Source: an uncultured Bacteroidota bacterium
GTDB taxonomy: Bacteria; Bacteroidota; Bacteroidia; Bacteroidales; VadinHA17
Length of the DNA: 41,336 bases
Assembly (NCBI GenBank): GCA_903844815.1
Contig: CAIMVD010000070.1
Coordinates: 1-41,336 of the forward strand
Direction: 5' to 3'
This document shows, piece after piece, positions 17,949-26,715 of this stretch. Position numbers and translations under genes: made by a program. Under the pieces are notes generated by a model. It was not told the DNA's origin. It saw only the letters and a list, made by a program, of their open reading frames with translations, and did no database searches. Position 1 is the stretch's first letter, and the number at the start of each line of letters is the position of its first letter.

Positions 17949-18904
17949 TTCTCGTGCGAGAACCAGGTTATCTGAAAATCCTTCTTGTATGAAGACAGAT
18001 GCCTGTTTATCTTCTCCACATATATATCCCTGAGGGTTATCATTATCCCGGTTTCTTCAACGTCGCCGAATTTATGGTTAATGAAAGTCCCGAATGTCCT
18101 CATTGTGGGCGAAAGATTCATGTAGGCATTTATCAGTGGCGGGATATTTTCACCAAGGTTACGGACCTCCCTTGAAAGGATTTTGTAGTTCTCCTTGTAC
18201 CTCCAACCCTTGAAGAGTTTTTTCATTTCTTCATAATGAATGTCAATATTCGCGGGATCGATAGGTGTAACAAGATGATCGGGATCGTTGAAATGCCTTT
18301 TTAGAAAATATAAAATCATATTTCGGGCCTTCTGATTAAAATGAGGGTACATTGTAACTTTTCCGAACAGATATTTCAAATGATGATTGTCGATTATTAG
18401 TGCTCCCAAACCATCCCAAAGGTTGTCGAGGGCGAAAAGGCTTTTCCTTCCCATACTGCGCGACTGGTAGTCGGGATGTACAAAAGAGCGGCCCAGTTCC
18501 ATAAGGTGAGGATAGTATTTATGGAGGAATTTATCGGAGAAATTAAAGTAAGCCGATGAGGCAAGCCTGTCAATATCGCAGGAAACACATCCTTTGGCAG
18601 GGAAATAATACCGGTACCCGCCTATTATCTCCAGATTTTCAGGATCCCATACAATAAGCTGTTTCTGAGGATCAATAGCAGCAATATCAAAATCATCTAT
18701 GTCAAGCTCTTTGCCGGTTCCCCCGCCGGCATGACGAAAAGTGAGTTCCCTGACTCTTCCGACTTCCCGCATCAGGAGAGGGGAACTGTTATTGTCGAAA
18801 ATATATACCTCATTACTTCCGTTGTTTGTCTTACGCAACAGTCTTTCAGGAGTAAGTTCGGCTAAAATCTGATCTTTTGGCAATCGTTCAACAACAGGTT
18901 TCAT
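17942..18904 (-). CDS. glsB: N-acyltransferase of glycine/ornithine lipid synthesis (GlsB/OlsB-like)
   Basis: A 320-residue protein of the acyl-ACP-dependent GNAT family that includes OlsB and Bacteroides GlsB. Family landmarks appear in order: VGRVRELTFR, the acidic turn DIDDFD, IIGGYRYYFP, the block MELGRSFVHPDYQ, and YLFGKVTMYP. GlsB transfers a 3-hydroxyacyl chain to the amino group of glycine to make the lyso-lipid. The adjacent upstream glsA-like acyltransferase would complete the two-step pathway. It acts at the inner membrane. Its stop overlaps the convergent purF-like stop by seven bases. Assignment to glycine rather than ornithine or serine lipids follows the phylum and is inferred. 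Confidence 0.8.
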   Translation of the reverse strand: MKPVVERLPKDQILAELTPERLLRKTNNGSNEVYIFDNNSSPLLMREVGRVRELTFRHAGGGTGKELDIDDFDIAAIDPQKQLIVWDPENLEIIGGYRYYFPAKGCVSCDIDRLASSAYFNFSDKFLHKYYPHLMELGRSFVHPDYQSRSMGRKSLFALDNLWDGLGALIIDNHHLKYLFGKVTMYPHFNQKARNMILYFLKRHFNDPDHLVTPIDPANIDIHYEEMKKLFKGWRYKENYKILSREVRNLGENIPPLINAYMNLSPTMRTFGTFINHKFGDVEETGIMITLRDIYVEKINRHLSSYKKDFQITWFSHENQ

Positions 18905-18986
18905 CGAAAATTATTTTATGGCAGTTTTGCCGAATTTATCATAAAAACGAAAACAAACTGCAATTTAGTCTTTTTTTACAATCTTT

Positions 18987-19832
18987 CTAAACCGAAGGTT
19001 GTGATTCGAGGGCATATGATCTTGATTTTACCCATTCGGCCCAGTCAGAGGCATGCTTTGATTTATCGAAGGTCTGCCAGGGAATCGGCTTGCCAAACAC
19101 AAGCTTTATCTCTTTTTCCTTCTGCCTGAACATCTCATCGGCCAGATAAAGCATCTCGATGTTTGCCTTAATGCCTAAAAGTTTTCTGAACCTTGAAAGA
19201 TTATAGAAGAAGTCAGAGTTCCTTCCTGAAAAATATGCAGGGACAACATCCCTTTTATGTTGTATAGCCTTTGTTATGAAGCTTTTCTGCCATCTAAGAT
19301 CCCTAATTACGCCCCTGCTTTTTCGTGAACAAAGACCTGCCGGAAAATATAGAATCTGGCTGTCCGACGCATAGGCCTCTTCGATCTTCCTGACAGCATC
19401 CTTCCCCTGAAGTCCATGCTTGTTTATTGGAAGAAAAATGCCCGACAGGTTCCTGATAACGGTTAGAATGTCATTTACCGGAAATTTAATGTCGGGGAAA
19501 TATTTAGAGAGCTCAAAGATGAATACGACTCCGTCGAGTCCTCCAAGGGGATGGTTTGAAACGAAAATGAACCTGCCAGATGCTGGCAGGCTTGCAGTAC
19601 CTTCAACAGAATATTTGATATTCAGGAAGTTCAGCCATGCTCCAATTAATTCAACATCCTTTAAATGCCCCGAGTTAGTCAGAAAATAATTCAGCTCATC
19701 CTGGTGAACTATCCTTTTCAGATAATTTACAACAAATCCGGGTATGATTTTTTTAAATGCCGGATTCTTCGAATAGAGAATTTTTTCGACATCAATAGGC
19801 TGATTTGCCATTTCGCCAGGAGCGCTCTCCAT
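18987..19832 (-). CDS. glsA: Lyso-lipid O-acyltransferase (GlsA/OlsA-like, PlsC fold)
   Basis: A 281-residue acyltransferase of the PlsC superfamily. The catalytic block reads SNHPLGGLDG with His94 and Asp100, five residues between them instead of the usual four. The second block YFPAGLCSRKSRG replaces the classical FPEGTR. Both variants are seen in the OlsA/GlsA-like branch. It would add the second acyl chain to the product of the adjacent GlsB-like enzyme, completing a glycine lipid. ATG 19832 is used; ATG 19811 is also possible. It lies 82 bases upstream of glsB in the same orientation, so the two are probably an operon. Confidence 0.8.
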   Translation of the reverse strand: MESAPGEMANQPIDVEKILYSKNPAFKKIIPGFVVNYLKRIVHQDELNYFLTNSGHLKDVELIGAWLNFLNIKYSVEGTASLPASGRFIFVSNHPLGGLDGVVFIFELSKYFPDIKFPVNDILTVIRNLSGIFLPINKHGLQGKDAVRKIEEAYASDSQILYFPAGLCSRKSRGVIRDLRWQKSFITKAIQHKRDVVPAYFSGRNSDFFYNLSRFRKLLGIKANIEMLYLADEMFRQKEKEIKLVFGKPIPWQTFDKSKHASDWAEWVKSRSYALESQPSV

Positions 19833-20068
19833 TTTCTGCTTATGATTTATTTTTATTGAAGGTCAAATTTATTAAAAAATCAGGCTTGAAGAATATACTT
19901 AATCAACGTATTTATTCTTCATCTGCCAAAGTACTCTGTTCTCTGGATAGGAGTCTGTTGCTTACAGACTATAAAACTATTTAAAAACAGGCAGGATGAG
20001 TGAATTATCAGGTCATACAACGCCAAAGTGTGGGGTCGGGGCTGAAAAAGTTTTCAACAGTATGCAAA
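19833..20068. other. Intergenic region between glsA and mraZ
   Basis: No gene is visible in this AT-rich divergent spacer (305 bases up to the mraZ start). It holds a perfect 7-bp hairpin AGTCTGT / ACAGACT with loop TGCTT (19952-19970). AAAGTGTGG at 20025-20033 resembles a degenerate, spaced-out MraZ box lying 44 bases before the array at 20069. Confidence 0.5.
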
Positions 20069-20095
20069 AAAGTGGGGCAAAGTGGAGTAAAGTGG
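20069..20095 (+). promoter_or_regulatory. MraZ box: three AAAGTGG repeats
   Basis: AAAGTGG occurs at 20069-20075, 20079-20085 and 20089-20095, an exact 10-base period matching the known AAAGTGGN3 box of MraZ. TAATTTAG (20108-20115), one mismatch from the -7 consensus, lies just downstream, so bound MraZ would overlap the promoter of the whole dcw cluster. This supports autorepression. Confidence 0.85.
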
Positions 20096-20137
20096 ATAAT
20101 TATTATTTAATTTAGCCCTTTATTAGTAATACAGAAG

Positions 20138-20605
20138 ATGGCCACATTTATAGGTGATTATACATGCAAAGTGGATGCAAAAGGAAGGATTATCCTTCCG
20201 GCAGCATTCAAAAAGCAGATGCCTGCTGATGCGGATGACCGTTTTGTGGTTCGCAAGGACATCTTCGTAAACTGTCTGGTTCTTTATTCCAACGAGGACT
20301 GGAACAAACAGATTGAGACAATCAGGAAGAATATCAATCCTTATAACCGTGAGCATAATATGTTCCTTAGGAATTTTTTCAAGGGAACTGCAGAGCTCAC
20401 CCTTGATAGCAATAGTCGTCTCCTGATACCAAAGAGACTGATGGATCAGATTGGTGCAGAAAGAGATATAGTACTGGCGGGCCAGGATGGCAGAATTGAG
20501 ATATGGCCGGAAGAAGTATATGCCACAATAGATATGCCGGCTGACGATTTTGCCCTGCTTTCTGAAAAATTGTTTGGCGGAAAATTTAATGAGACTGAAA
20601 AGTAA
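20138..20605 (+). CDS. mraZ: Transcriptional regulator MraZ
   Basis: A 155-residue MraZ with two AbrB/SpoVT-like DNA-binding halves. The first has IGDYTCKVDAKGRIILPAAFK, with the family DxKGR loop; the second has GTAELTLDSNSRLLIPKRL, in which the second loop is DSNSR. MraZ forms octamer rings and represses its own operon by binding the repeats upstream, which are visible 43-69 bases before this start. It opens the dcw cluster and overlaps rsmH by one base (TAATG). Confidence 0.95.
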   Translation: MATFIGDYTCKVDAKGRIILPAAFKKQMPADADDRFVVRKDIFVNCLVLYSNEDWNKQIETIRKNINPYNREHNMFLRNFFKGTAELTLDSNSRLLIPKRLMDQIGAERDIVLAGQDGRIEIWPEEVYATIDMPADDFALLSEKLFGGKFNETEK

Positions 20606-21501
20606 TGGTTTACCATATTCCCGCACTGCTCAATGAGAGTATTGATGGGTTGAATATCCGGCCCGATGGGAACTATGTTGACGTTACTTTTGGTGGCGGA
20701 GGGCATTCGTCCGAAATACTGAAGAGACTTTCCTCCGGGAAACTTATTGCTTTTGACCAGGATGAGGACGCCGCTGCAAACGCACCTGCAGATGAGAGGT
20801 TTACATTACTTGACCAGAACTTCAGGTTCCTTGAAAACAACTTATTGTTCAACGGAGTAAGTTCAATAGATGGCCTTCTTGCCGATCTGGGTGTTTCATT
20901 CCACCAGTTCGATGAGCCCGAAAGAGGATTTACATTCCGCCAGAATGCACCGCTTGATATGAGAATGAACAAGAGCGGAGGGGTAACGGCTGAATACCTG
21001 ATCAGAACACTTGATGAAGAGGAGCTTGCAAATATCTTATACAATTACGGCGAGCTGACAAATTCACGAAGGATAGCCAGGGAATTGGTTGCCGCGAGAA
21101 AAGTAAAACAGGTCGCCACTGTTAATGATATGATTGATGCAATAGGACGTTTGGCTCCCTTCAGGCAGGAACATAAATTCTATGCCAAGGTATTTCAGGC
21201 CCTGCGCATTGCGGTAAATCACGAAATCGATTACCTGAAGGAGATGCTTCTGCAGGCTCTCGCAGTGCTTAAGCCCGGAGGAAGACTTGTTGTAATAACC
21301 TACCATTCACTCGAGGACAGGGTTGTGAAGAACTTTATGAAGAGCGGCAATTTTGAAGGTGAAGAGAAAAAGGATTTTTTTGGGAATATAGAAACCCCAT
21401 TCAGGCTGATTAATAAGAAAGGTACTACTCCGGGCGAAGACGAGTTAGCCGGAAACAACAGGGCCAGAAGCGCAAGACTGAGGATAGCTGAGAAATTATA
21501 G
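20605..21501 (+). CDS. rsmH: 16S rRNA (cytosine-1402-N4)-methyltransferase RsmH
   Basis: A 298-residue SAM-dependent methyltransferase (MraW/RsmH) that makes N4-methylcytosine at position 1402 of 16S rRNA. The family opening HIPALLNESIDGL, SAM motif DVTFGGGGHSSEIL, DLGVSFHQFDEPERGFTFR, the helical insertion with RVDE-equivalent residues, and ITYHSLEDRVVK are all present. Length is normal. It is translationally coupled to mraZ and 3 bases from ftsL. Confidence 0.96.
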   Translation: MVYHIPALLNESIDGLNIRPDGNYVDVTFGGGGHSSEILKRLSSGKLIAFDQDEDAAANAPADERFTLLDQNFRFLENNLLFNGVSSIDGLLADLGVSFHQFDEPERGFTFRQNAPLDMRMNKSGGVTAEYLIRTLDEEELANILYNYGELTNSRRIARELVAARKVKQVATVNDMIDAIGRLAPFRQEHKFYAKVFQALRIAVNHEIDYLKEMLLQALAVLKPGGRLVVITYHSLEDRVVKNFMKSGNFEGEEKKDFFGNIETPFRLINKKGTTPGEDELAGNNRARSARLRIAEKL

Positions 21502-21504
21502 AAA

Positions 21505-21864
21505 ATGGCAGACAGCGGAACAAATAAGTCAAAAGAGGATAAGCAGTTAGGTTTTATTAAAGAACTGCTTAGCGGCAGTATGGTATCTGAGAAGCTCATC
21601 CTCAAAAACCTCGGTTACATCTCTTTCGTAACTTTTCTTGCGGCTGTATATATAGGGAACAGGTTTCATGCAGAAAGAATTACAAGGGAAACTGCAAAAG
21701 TGCTCAGGGAGGTCAAGGATCTGAGAGCTGAATCAATATCAACTTCGGCGAATCTGATGTATGCCAGCAGGCAATCTGAGGTCTACAGGCTTGTAAAGGA
21801 AAGAGGACTAAATCTTGAAGAGATGAAGTCACCTCCTTATAAGCTTCTGGTTAATAAAAAATAA
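21505..21864 (+). CDS. ftsL: FtsL-like divisome protein
   Basis: A 119-residue bitopic protein. A cytoplasmic head of about 38 residues precedes a membrane helix (about 39-52) and a periplasmic segment (about 55-90) with heptad-like hydrophobic spacing, as expected for the FtsL coiled coil that pairs with DivIC/FtsB. Sequence identity in this family is low, so the assignment depends on position between rsmH and the ftsI-type PBP, topology and length. Members in Bacteroidota carry a similar soluble N-terminus. Confidence 0.82.
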   Translation: MADSGTNKSKEDKQLGFIKELLSGSMVSEKLILKNLGYISFVTFLAAVYIGNRFHAERITRETAKVLREVKDLRAESISTSANLMYASRQSEVYRLVKERGLNLEEMKSPPYKLLVNKK

Positions 21865-21869
21865 GACGA

Positions 21870-23984
21870 ATGGCTGTAAGGGATGAAATAGTTTGGCGGA
21901 GCGGCGTTGTTTATATTGTAATAGCATCGCTGGCTGTGGCTATACTTGTACGCATCCTGATTCTGCAATATATTCAGCATGGCAAATGGGCTGCAATGGC
22001 TGAAAAGTATGTTTACAAGACGGCTGAAGTTCAGGCAAACAGAGGCGATATTCTGACGATTGACGGACGTCTTCTGGCTAGTTCGGTCCCATATTATACT
22101 ATATACATGGACACAAGGAGCTCGGGGATGACACGCGAGACCTGGTCGAACGGGATCAGCGGATTATCGGCGGGTCTGGCACGCCTTGCCGGTGTCCATT
22201 CTGCAGAAGGATGGAGAACGGTTATAACAGAGGCAAGGAAAAAAGGAGACCGTTATTTTCTTATTAAGAAGAAGGTTGATTATGAGACCTTCAGGAAAAT
22301 AAAGGAATTGCCGATATTCAAGGAAGGACAGTTCAGAGGTGGATTGCTCGCTCAGGTTGAGAACAAAAGGGTTCTTCCCAACAGCGATCTTGCAAAAAGA
22401 ACCATCGGCTACCTGACTCAGGGCATTGAGGGCAACATGGTAGGAGTGGAAGGTGCATTCGACGCCGACCTTGCAGGGAAAAACGGAGTTGCGGTGATGC
22501 AGCGGCTTACAGGAGGCGACTGGATAACTGTTGAAGATGCAAGCAACGTTGAATCAAGGGATGGAAATGATGTAGTTACAACCCTCGATATTGATTTGCA
22601 GGATGTGGCATCAACCGCTCTTCTTAACCAGCTTCGCAGGAATGACGCTCATCACGGATGTGCAATCCTTATGGAGGTAAAGACAGGAGATATAAAAGCC
22701 ATAGCCAATCTTGAACTGGGTAGCGATGGGAATTATTATGAGACGTACAACTATGCGGTTGGCGAAAGCACAGAACCGGGCTCTACTTTCAAATTACCTG
22801 CACTCATGGCTGCAATTGAGGACGGCGTTGTCGATACAGGTGATATTGTTGATACAGGAAGTGGAAGCGTCAAGTATTTCGATAAGGTAATTCACGATAC
22901 AAAGGAAGACGGATACGGCAAGATAACCGTGAAACAGGTGTTTGAAAAGTCTTCTAATGTCGGGACCTCAAAAATTATTTATGAGCATTACAAGAGTAAT
23001 CCCAAAGCCTTTATTGACAGGCTCTATGCGATGAAACTGAATGACAAGCTCGATCTGCAGCTTAAGGGTGAAGCGCCGCCTCTGATCCGGTATCCGGGCG
23101 ACAAGCTCTGGTCGGGTCTTTCCCTTGCAATGATGTCACACGGTTACGAGATACAGCTGACACCTTTGCAGATACTGACCTTTTACAATGCTGTTGCAAA
23201 TAACGGAAGAATGATGAGGCCGCGGTTTGTGTCGGCCATTCTTCATAACGGGAGTGAAGTGAAAAGCTATGATCCTTCTGTAATAGTCAATTCAATAGCC
23301 TCGCGTTCCACAGTAAGGAAAGCGCAGAAGATGATGGAAGGAGTTGTTGAGCATGGAACTGCAACCAACCTGAAAAACAGTAATTACAAAATTGCCGGAA
23401 AAACGGGTACTGCTCAGATCGCAAGGGGAAAACATGGGTATAAGGATGGTGAGGCAGTTACATATCAGGCTTCATTCGTGGGATATTTCCCTGCTGAGAA
23501 TCCAAAATATTCATGCATGGTTGTGGTAAATTCCCCTTCAAACGGAGTCTACTATGGAAACCTGGTTGCGGGTACTGTCTTCAAGGAGATCTCCGATAAA
23601 GTTTATTCAACAACCTTTTTCCGTGAATATACCCCTGATGGAGTGGCGGAAGTAAAGCCTTCTGCCCCTGATGCCGGTAACGGATACCGAGACGATATTA
23701 ATGAGGTTCTAAAAAACCTCGATGTGCGTTATAAAAGAACAGCCGATGATGACTGGGTAGCTACCCGTGAAAGCGGAGATACTGTCAGACTTGCCGGTGT
23801 AAAAATGTTGGAAGGCCTTGTGCCTGATGTGAGGGGAATGAGTCTTCGGGATGCAGTATATATACTTGAAAATTCAGGACTAAGGGTAAAATTCACCGGA
23901 AAGGGAAGAGTCCGGAGCCAGTCGCCCGGGCATGGAGCACGGTATACGACAGGAACAGTTGTTTCACTGGAGATGAGCATGTGA
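21870..23984 (+). CDS. ftsI: Septal penicillin-binding protein 3 (FtsI) with PASTA domain
   Basis: A 704-residue class B PBP that cross-links septal peptidoglycan in the periplasm. A membrane anchor near residues 12-32 is followed by a dimerisation domain with NRGDIL and a transpeptidase domain. Active-site motifs are Ser305-Thr-Phe-Lys308 (STFK), Ser361-Ser-Asn363 (SSN) and Lys511-Thr-Gly-Thr (KTGTA). A single PASTA domain closes the protein (about 645-704, GLVPDVRGMSLRDAVYIL). PASTA on the division PBP is normal in Bacteroidota but absent from E. coli FtsI. It lies 5 bases after ftsL and 1 base before murE. Confidence 0.94.
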   Translation: MAVRDEIVWRSGVVYIVIASLAVAILVRILILQYIQHGKWAAMAEKYVYKTAEVQANRGDILTIDGRLLASSVPYYTIYMDTRSSGMTRETWSNGISGLSAGLARLAGVHSAEGWRTVITEARKKGDRYFLIKKKVDYETFRKIKELPIFKEGQFRGGLLAQVENKRVLPNSDLAKRTIGYLTQGIEGNMVGVEGAFDADLAGKNGVAVMQRLTGGDWITVEDASNVESRDGNDVVTTLDIDLQDVASTALLNQLRRNDAHHGCAILMEVKTGDIKAIANLELGSDGNYYETYNYAVGESTEPGSTFKLPALMAAIEDGVVDTGDIVDTGSGSVKYFDKVIHDTKEDGYGKITVKQVFEKSSNVGTSKIIYEHYKSNPKAFIDRLYAMKLNDKLDLQLKGEAPPLIRYPGDKLWSGLSLAMMSHGYEIQLTPLQILTFYNAVANNGRMMRPRFVSAILHNGSEVKSYDPSVIVNSIASRSTVRKAQKMMEGVVEHGTATNLKNSNYKIAGKTGTAQIARGKHGYKDGEAVTYQASFVGYFPAENPKYSCMVVVNSPSNGVYYGNLVAGTVFKEISDKVYSTTFFREYTPDGVAEVKPSAPDAGNGYRDDINEVLKNLDVRYKRTADDDWVATRESGDTVRLAGVKMLEGLVPDVRGMSLRDAVYILENSGLRVKFTGKGRVRSQSPGHGARYTTGTVVSLEMSM

Positions 23985-23985
23985 T

Positions 23986-25449
23986 ATGATGACGATTGAG
24001 AAAATACTAAATGGCATTGACGTAGTTTCAGTATCCGGAAACAGCACTGAAATTGTTTCTTCAGTGGAATTTGATTCCCGTAAGGTAACTCCGGGTTCAC
24101 TCTTTGTAGCGGTAAAAGGCTTCAACACCGACGGACACGACTACATAGCTTCTTCAATAGAATCCGGAGCCGTTGCAGTTATCTGTGAGCATATTCCGGA
24201 TGACATTACAGGTGATGTTTGCATCATAAAGACTGGTGATTCTGAAAAGTCCCTGGGAATTGCAGCCTCAAATTTCTTCGGAAACCCTTCATTGTCACTG
24301 AAACTTGTCGGTGTTACCGGAACCAATGGAAAGACAACAATAGCCACCCTTCTTTATAACATGTTTATAAAGCTGGGATATAAGTGCGGATTATTCTCAA
24401 CCGTCTGCAATTATATTAACGGGAAGGAACTTCCGGCAACTCACACAACACCCGATCCGGTTCAGCTGAACAGGTTGCTTGCCATAATGGTTGAAGATGG
24501 ATGCGATTTTGCCTTCATGGAGGTTAGTTCTCATTCTGTTGACCAGCAGCGTATTGCGGGCCTGGGGTTTGCCGGGGGGATATTCACAAACCTGACCCAC
24601 GACCATCTCGATTATCACAAGACATTCGATAATTACCTTGCTGCCAAAAAGCGATTCTTCGACACTCTCCCTTCAGATGCCTTTGCGCTAGTCAATGTTG
24701 ATGACAGGAACGGAAGGATAATGCTTCAGAACTGCAAGGCCCGTCAATTTACGTTTTCCGTGAGGTCGATGGCAAGCTACAGATGTGCAATAGTTGAACA
24801 GGATTTTAACGGGATGGGATTGAGGATACAGGGCAATGAGATTTGGACACGTTTTATCGGCGATTTCAATGCTTCAAATTTGCTGGCAGTTTTTGGGGCT
24901 TCGGTACTCCTGGGCGCAGTTGACAGGGAGGTCCTCACAATTCTGAGCGATCTCCGTTCAGTTGCCGGAAGGCTTGAAGTTGTAAAAGCCGATAACGGTA
25001 TTTCAGGTATTGTTGATTATGCACATACTCCCGACGCTCTTATGAACGTAATCGAAACCCTTAATAAGATCAGGGAAGGCGGAGTGCAGCTTATAACTGT
25101 AGTAGGAGCTGGCGGCGACAGGGATAAAACAAAGCGGCCGGTAATGGCTTCGATATCAGCTGAGGGTAGCAGCAAGGTGATACTTACATCGGATAACCCG
25201 AGGAGCGAAGATCCCGAAATGATCCTGAATGATATGGAGGCAGGAATTTCACCTGAGCTGAAAGTGAGAACACTGAGAATAACTGACAGGCGGGAAGCTA
25301 TTAGAACTGCAGTAATGCTTGCAAACAGGGGTGATGTAATACTTGTTGCAGGAAAGGGTCATGAGACCTACCAGGAGATAAAGGGCGTGAAATATCACTT
25401 CGACGACAGGGAAGAACTTAAAAAGGCTTTGCTACTTAAAATAATTTAA
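23986..25449 (+). CDS. murE: UDP-MurNAc-L-Ala-D-Glu:meso-diaminopimelate ligase
   Basis: A 487-residue Mur ligase that adds the third stem-peptide residue in the cytoplasm. The ATP loop [16 protein letters not shown], the substrate block THTTPD, and [15 protein letters not shown] [11 protein letters not shown] are present. [10 protein letters not shown] contains the DNPR motif that marks meso-diaminopimelate rather than lysine specificity, and AGKGHETYQ closes the site. Two adjacent ATGs (23986 and 23989) could both start it. Confidence 0.96.
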   Translation: MMTIEKILNGIDVVSVSGNSTEIVSSVEFDSRKVTPGSLFVAVKGFNTDGHDYIASSIESGAVAVICEHIPDDITGDVCIIKTGDSEKSLGIAASNFFGNPSLSLKLVGVTGTNGKTTIATLLYNMFIKLGYKCGLFSTVCNYINGKELPATHTTPDPVQLNRLLAIMVEDGCDFAFMEVSSHSVDQQRIAGLGFAGGIFTNLTHDHLDYHKTFDNYLAAKKRFFDTLPSDAFALVNVDDRNGRIMLQNCKARQFTFSVRSMASYRCAIVEQDFNGMGLRIQGNEIWTRFIGDFNASNLLAVFGASVLLGAVDREVLTILSDLRSVAGRLEVVKADNGISGIVDYAHTPDALMNVIETLNKIREGGVQLITVVGAGGDRDKTKRPVMASISAEGSSKVILTSDNPRSEDPEMILNDMEAGISPELKVRTLRITDRREAIRTAVMLANRGDVILVAGKGHETYQEIKGVKYHFDDREELKKALLLKII

Positions 25450-25454
25450 GCAGA

Positions 25455-26711
25455 ATGTTATACTATCTTTTTAAATATCTCGATACACTTAATTTCCCCG
25501 GAGCAGGGGTCTTTGCCTACATTTCCTTCCGGTCGGCGATGTCAATCATTACTTCGCTTATCATTTCGCTGTTAATCGGGAAAAGGATAATCATGTTCCT
25601 TCAGCGGAAACAAGTCGGAGAGGTAATCAGGGATCTCGGACTTGAGGGTCAGTATCAGAAAAAAGGCACGCCTTCTATGGGTGGAATCATTATTCTTGCA
25701 TCAATTGTAATCCCGACTCTGCTCTTTGCCAGGCTTGATAATATTTATGTTTTATTGATGCTTCTTACCACTGCGTGGCTTGGAGTTATCGGCTTCCTCG
25801 ATGATTATATTAAAGTCTTTAAGAAGAACAAGGAAGGGCTTGCCGGGCGATTTAAGGTTGTCGGACAGGTAGGATTGGGATTAATTGTAGGGCTGACGCT
25901 TTTTTTCAGCGATGAGGTGATAATTATGGAGAACGTGAGCATTGCCGACCTTAGCTCGCGTGAAAAGCTTGAGCTCCTCGATCCGGGGGTACCTTATACA
26001 TCTCAGGAGGAAATTGCAATGGAAAGAAAATCAACCAAAACCACGATTCCTTTCATTAAAAACAATGAATTTGATTACTCAAGGCTCGTCTCTTTTATTG
26101 GAGATGAACACAGACAGTTATTTACATGGCTCGTTTTCGTCATAATTGTGATATTCATAGTAACTGCAGTCTCAAATGGGGCAAATCTTACCGACGGTCT
26201 CGATGGGCTGGCTACCGGAGTTTCAGCCATTATAGGCAGTGCCCTGGGTATCCTGGCTTATGTTTCAAGTAACGTCATTTATGCCAATTATTTGAATATT
26301 ATGTATATCCCTAACTCACAGGAACTGGTTATTTTTGCCAGCGCCTTTATCGGGGCAACAATTGGGTTCTTATGGTATAACTCATTTCCGGCACAAGTCT
26401 TCATGGGCGATACCGGGAGCCTTGCACTTGGTGGCATAATAGCTGTCTTTGCTATAATAATCAGAAAAGAACTTCTTATTCCTATTCTCTGCGGGATTTT
26501 TCTTGTTGAAAACCTGTCGGTCGTAATGCAGGTAGCCTGGTTTAAAAGGACTAAAAAGAAGTATGGGGCCGGTCGCAGGATCTTCCTGATGGCTCCCCTG
26601 CACCATCATTATCAGAAAAAAGGATATCCCGAGCCCAAGATCGTTACACGATTTTGGATAGTAGCTATTATACTGGCAGTTATTAGCATTGTAACACTCA
26701 AGATAAGGTAG
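25455..26711 (+). CDS. mraY: Phospho-MurNAc-pentapeptide transferase MraY
   Basis: A 418-residue polytopic membrane enzyme that makes lipid I from UDP-MurNAc-pentapeptide and undecaprenyl phosphate. Diagnostic motifs are [30 protein letters not shown] and [11 protein letters not shown], then [14 protein letters not shown]. It exceeds the usual 360 residues because of a hydrophilic insert of about 50 residues (about 160-215) between membrane helices, a feature I associate with Bacteroidota MraY. It is 5 bases downstream of murE. Confidence 0.96.
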   Translation: MLYYLFKYLDTLNFPGAGVFAYISFRSAMSIITSLIISLLIGKRIIMFLQRKQVGEVIRDLGLEGQYQKKGTPSMGGIIILASIVIPTLLFARLDNIYVLLMLLTTAWLGVIGFLDDYIKVFKKNKEGLAGRFKVVGQVGLGLIVGLTLFFSDEVIIMENVSIADLSSREKLELLDPGVPYTSQEEIAMERKSTKTTIPFIKNNEFDYSRLVSFIGDEHRQLFTWLVFVIIVIFIVTAVSNGANLTDGLDGLATGVSAIIGSALGILAYVSSNVIYANYLNIMYIPNSQELVIFASAFIGATIGFLWYNSFPAQVFMGDTGSLALGGIIAVFAIIIRKELLIPILCGIFLVENLSVVMQVAWFKRTKKKYGAGRRIFLMAPLHHHYQKKGYPEPKIVTRFWIVAIILAVISIVTLKIR

Positions 26712-26715
26712 AAGG

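Noticed and set aside
20123-20706. Long minus-strand frames opposite mraZ and rsmH
   Set aside because: Composition and lack of motifs mark them as antisense shadows of well-identified genes.
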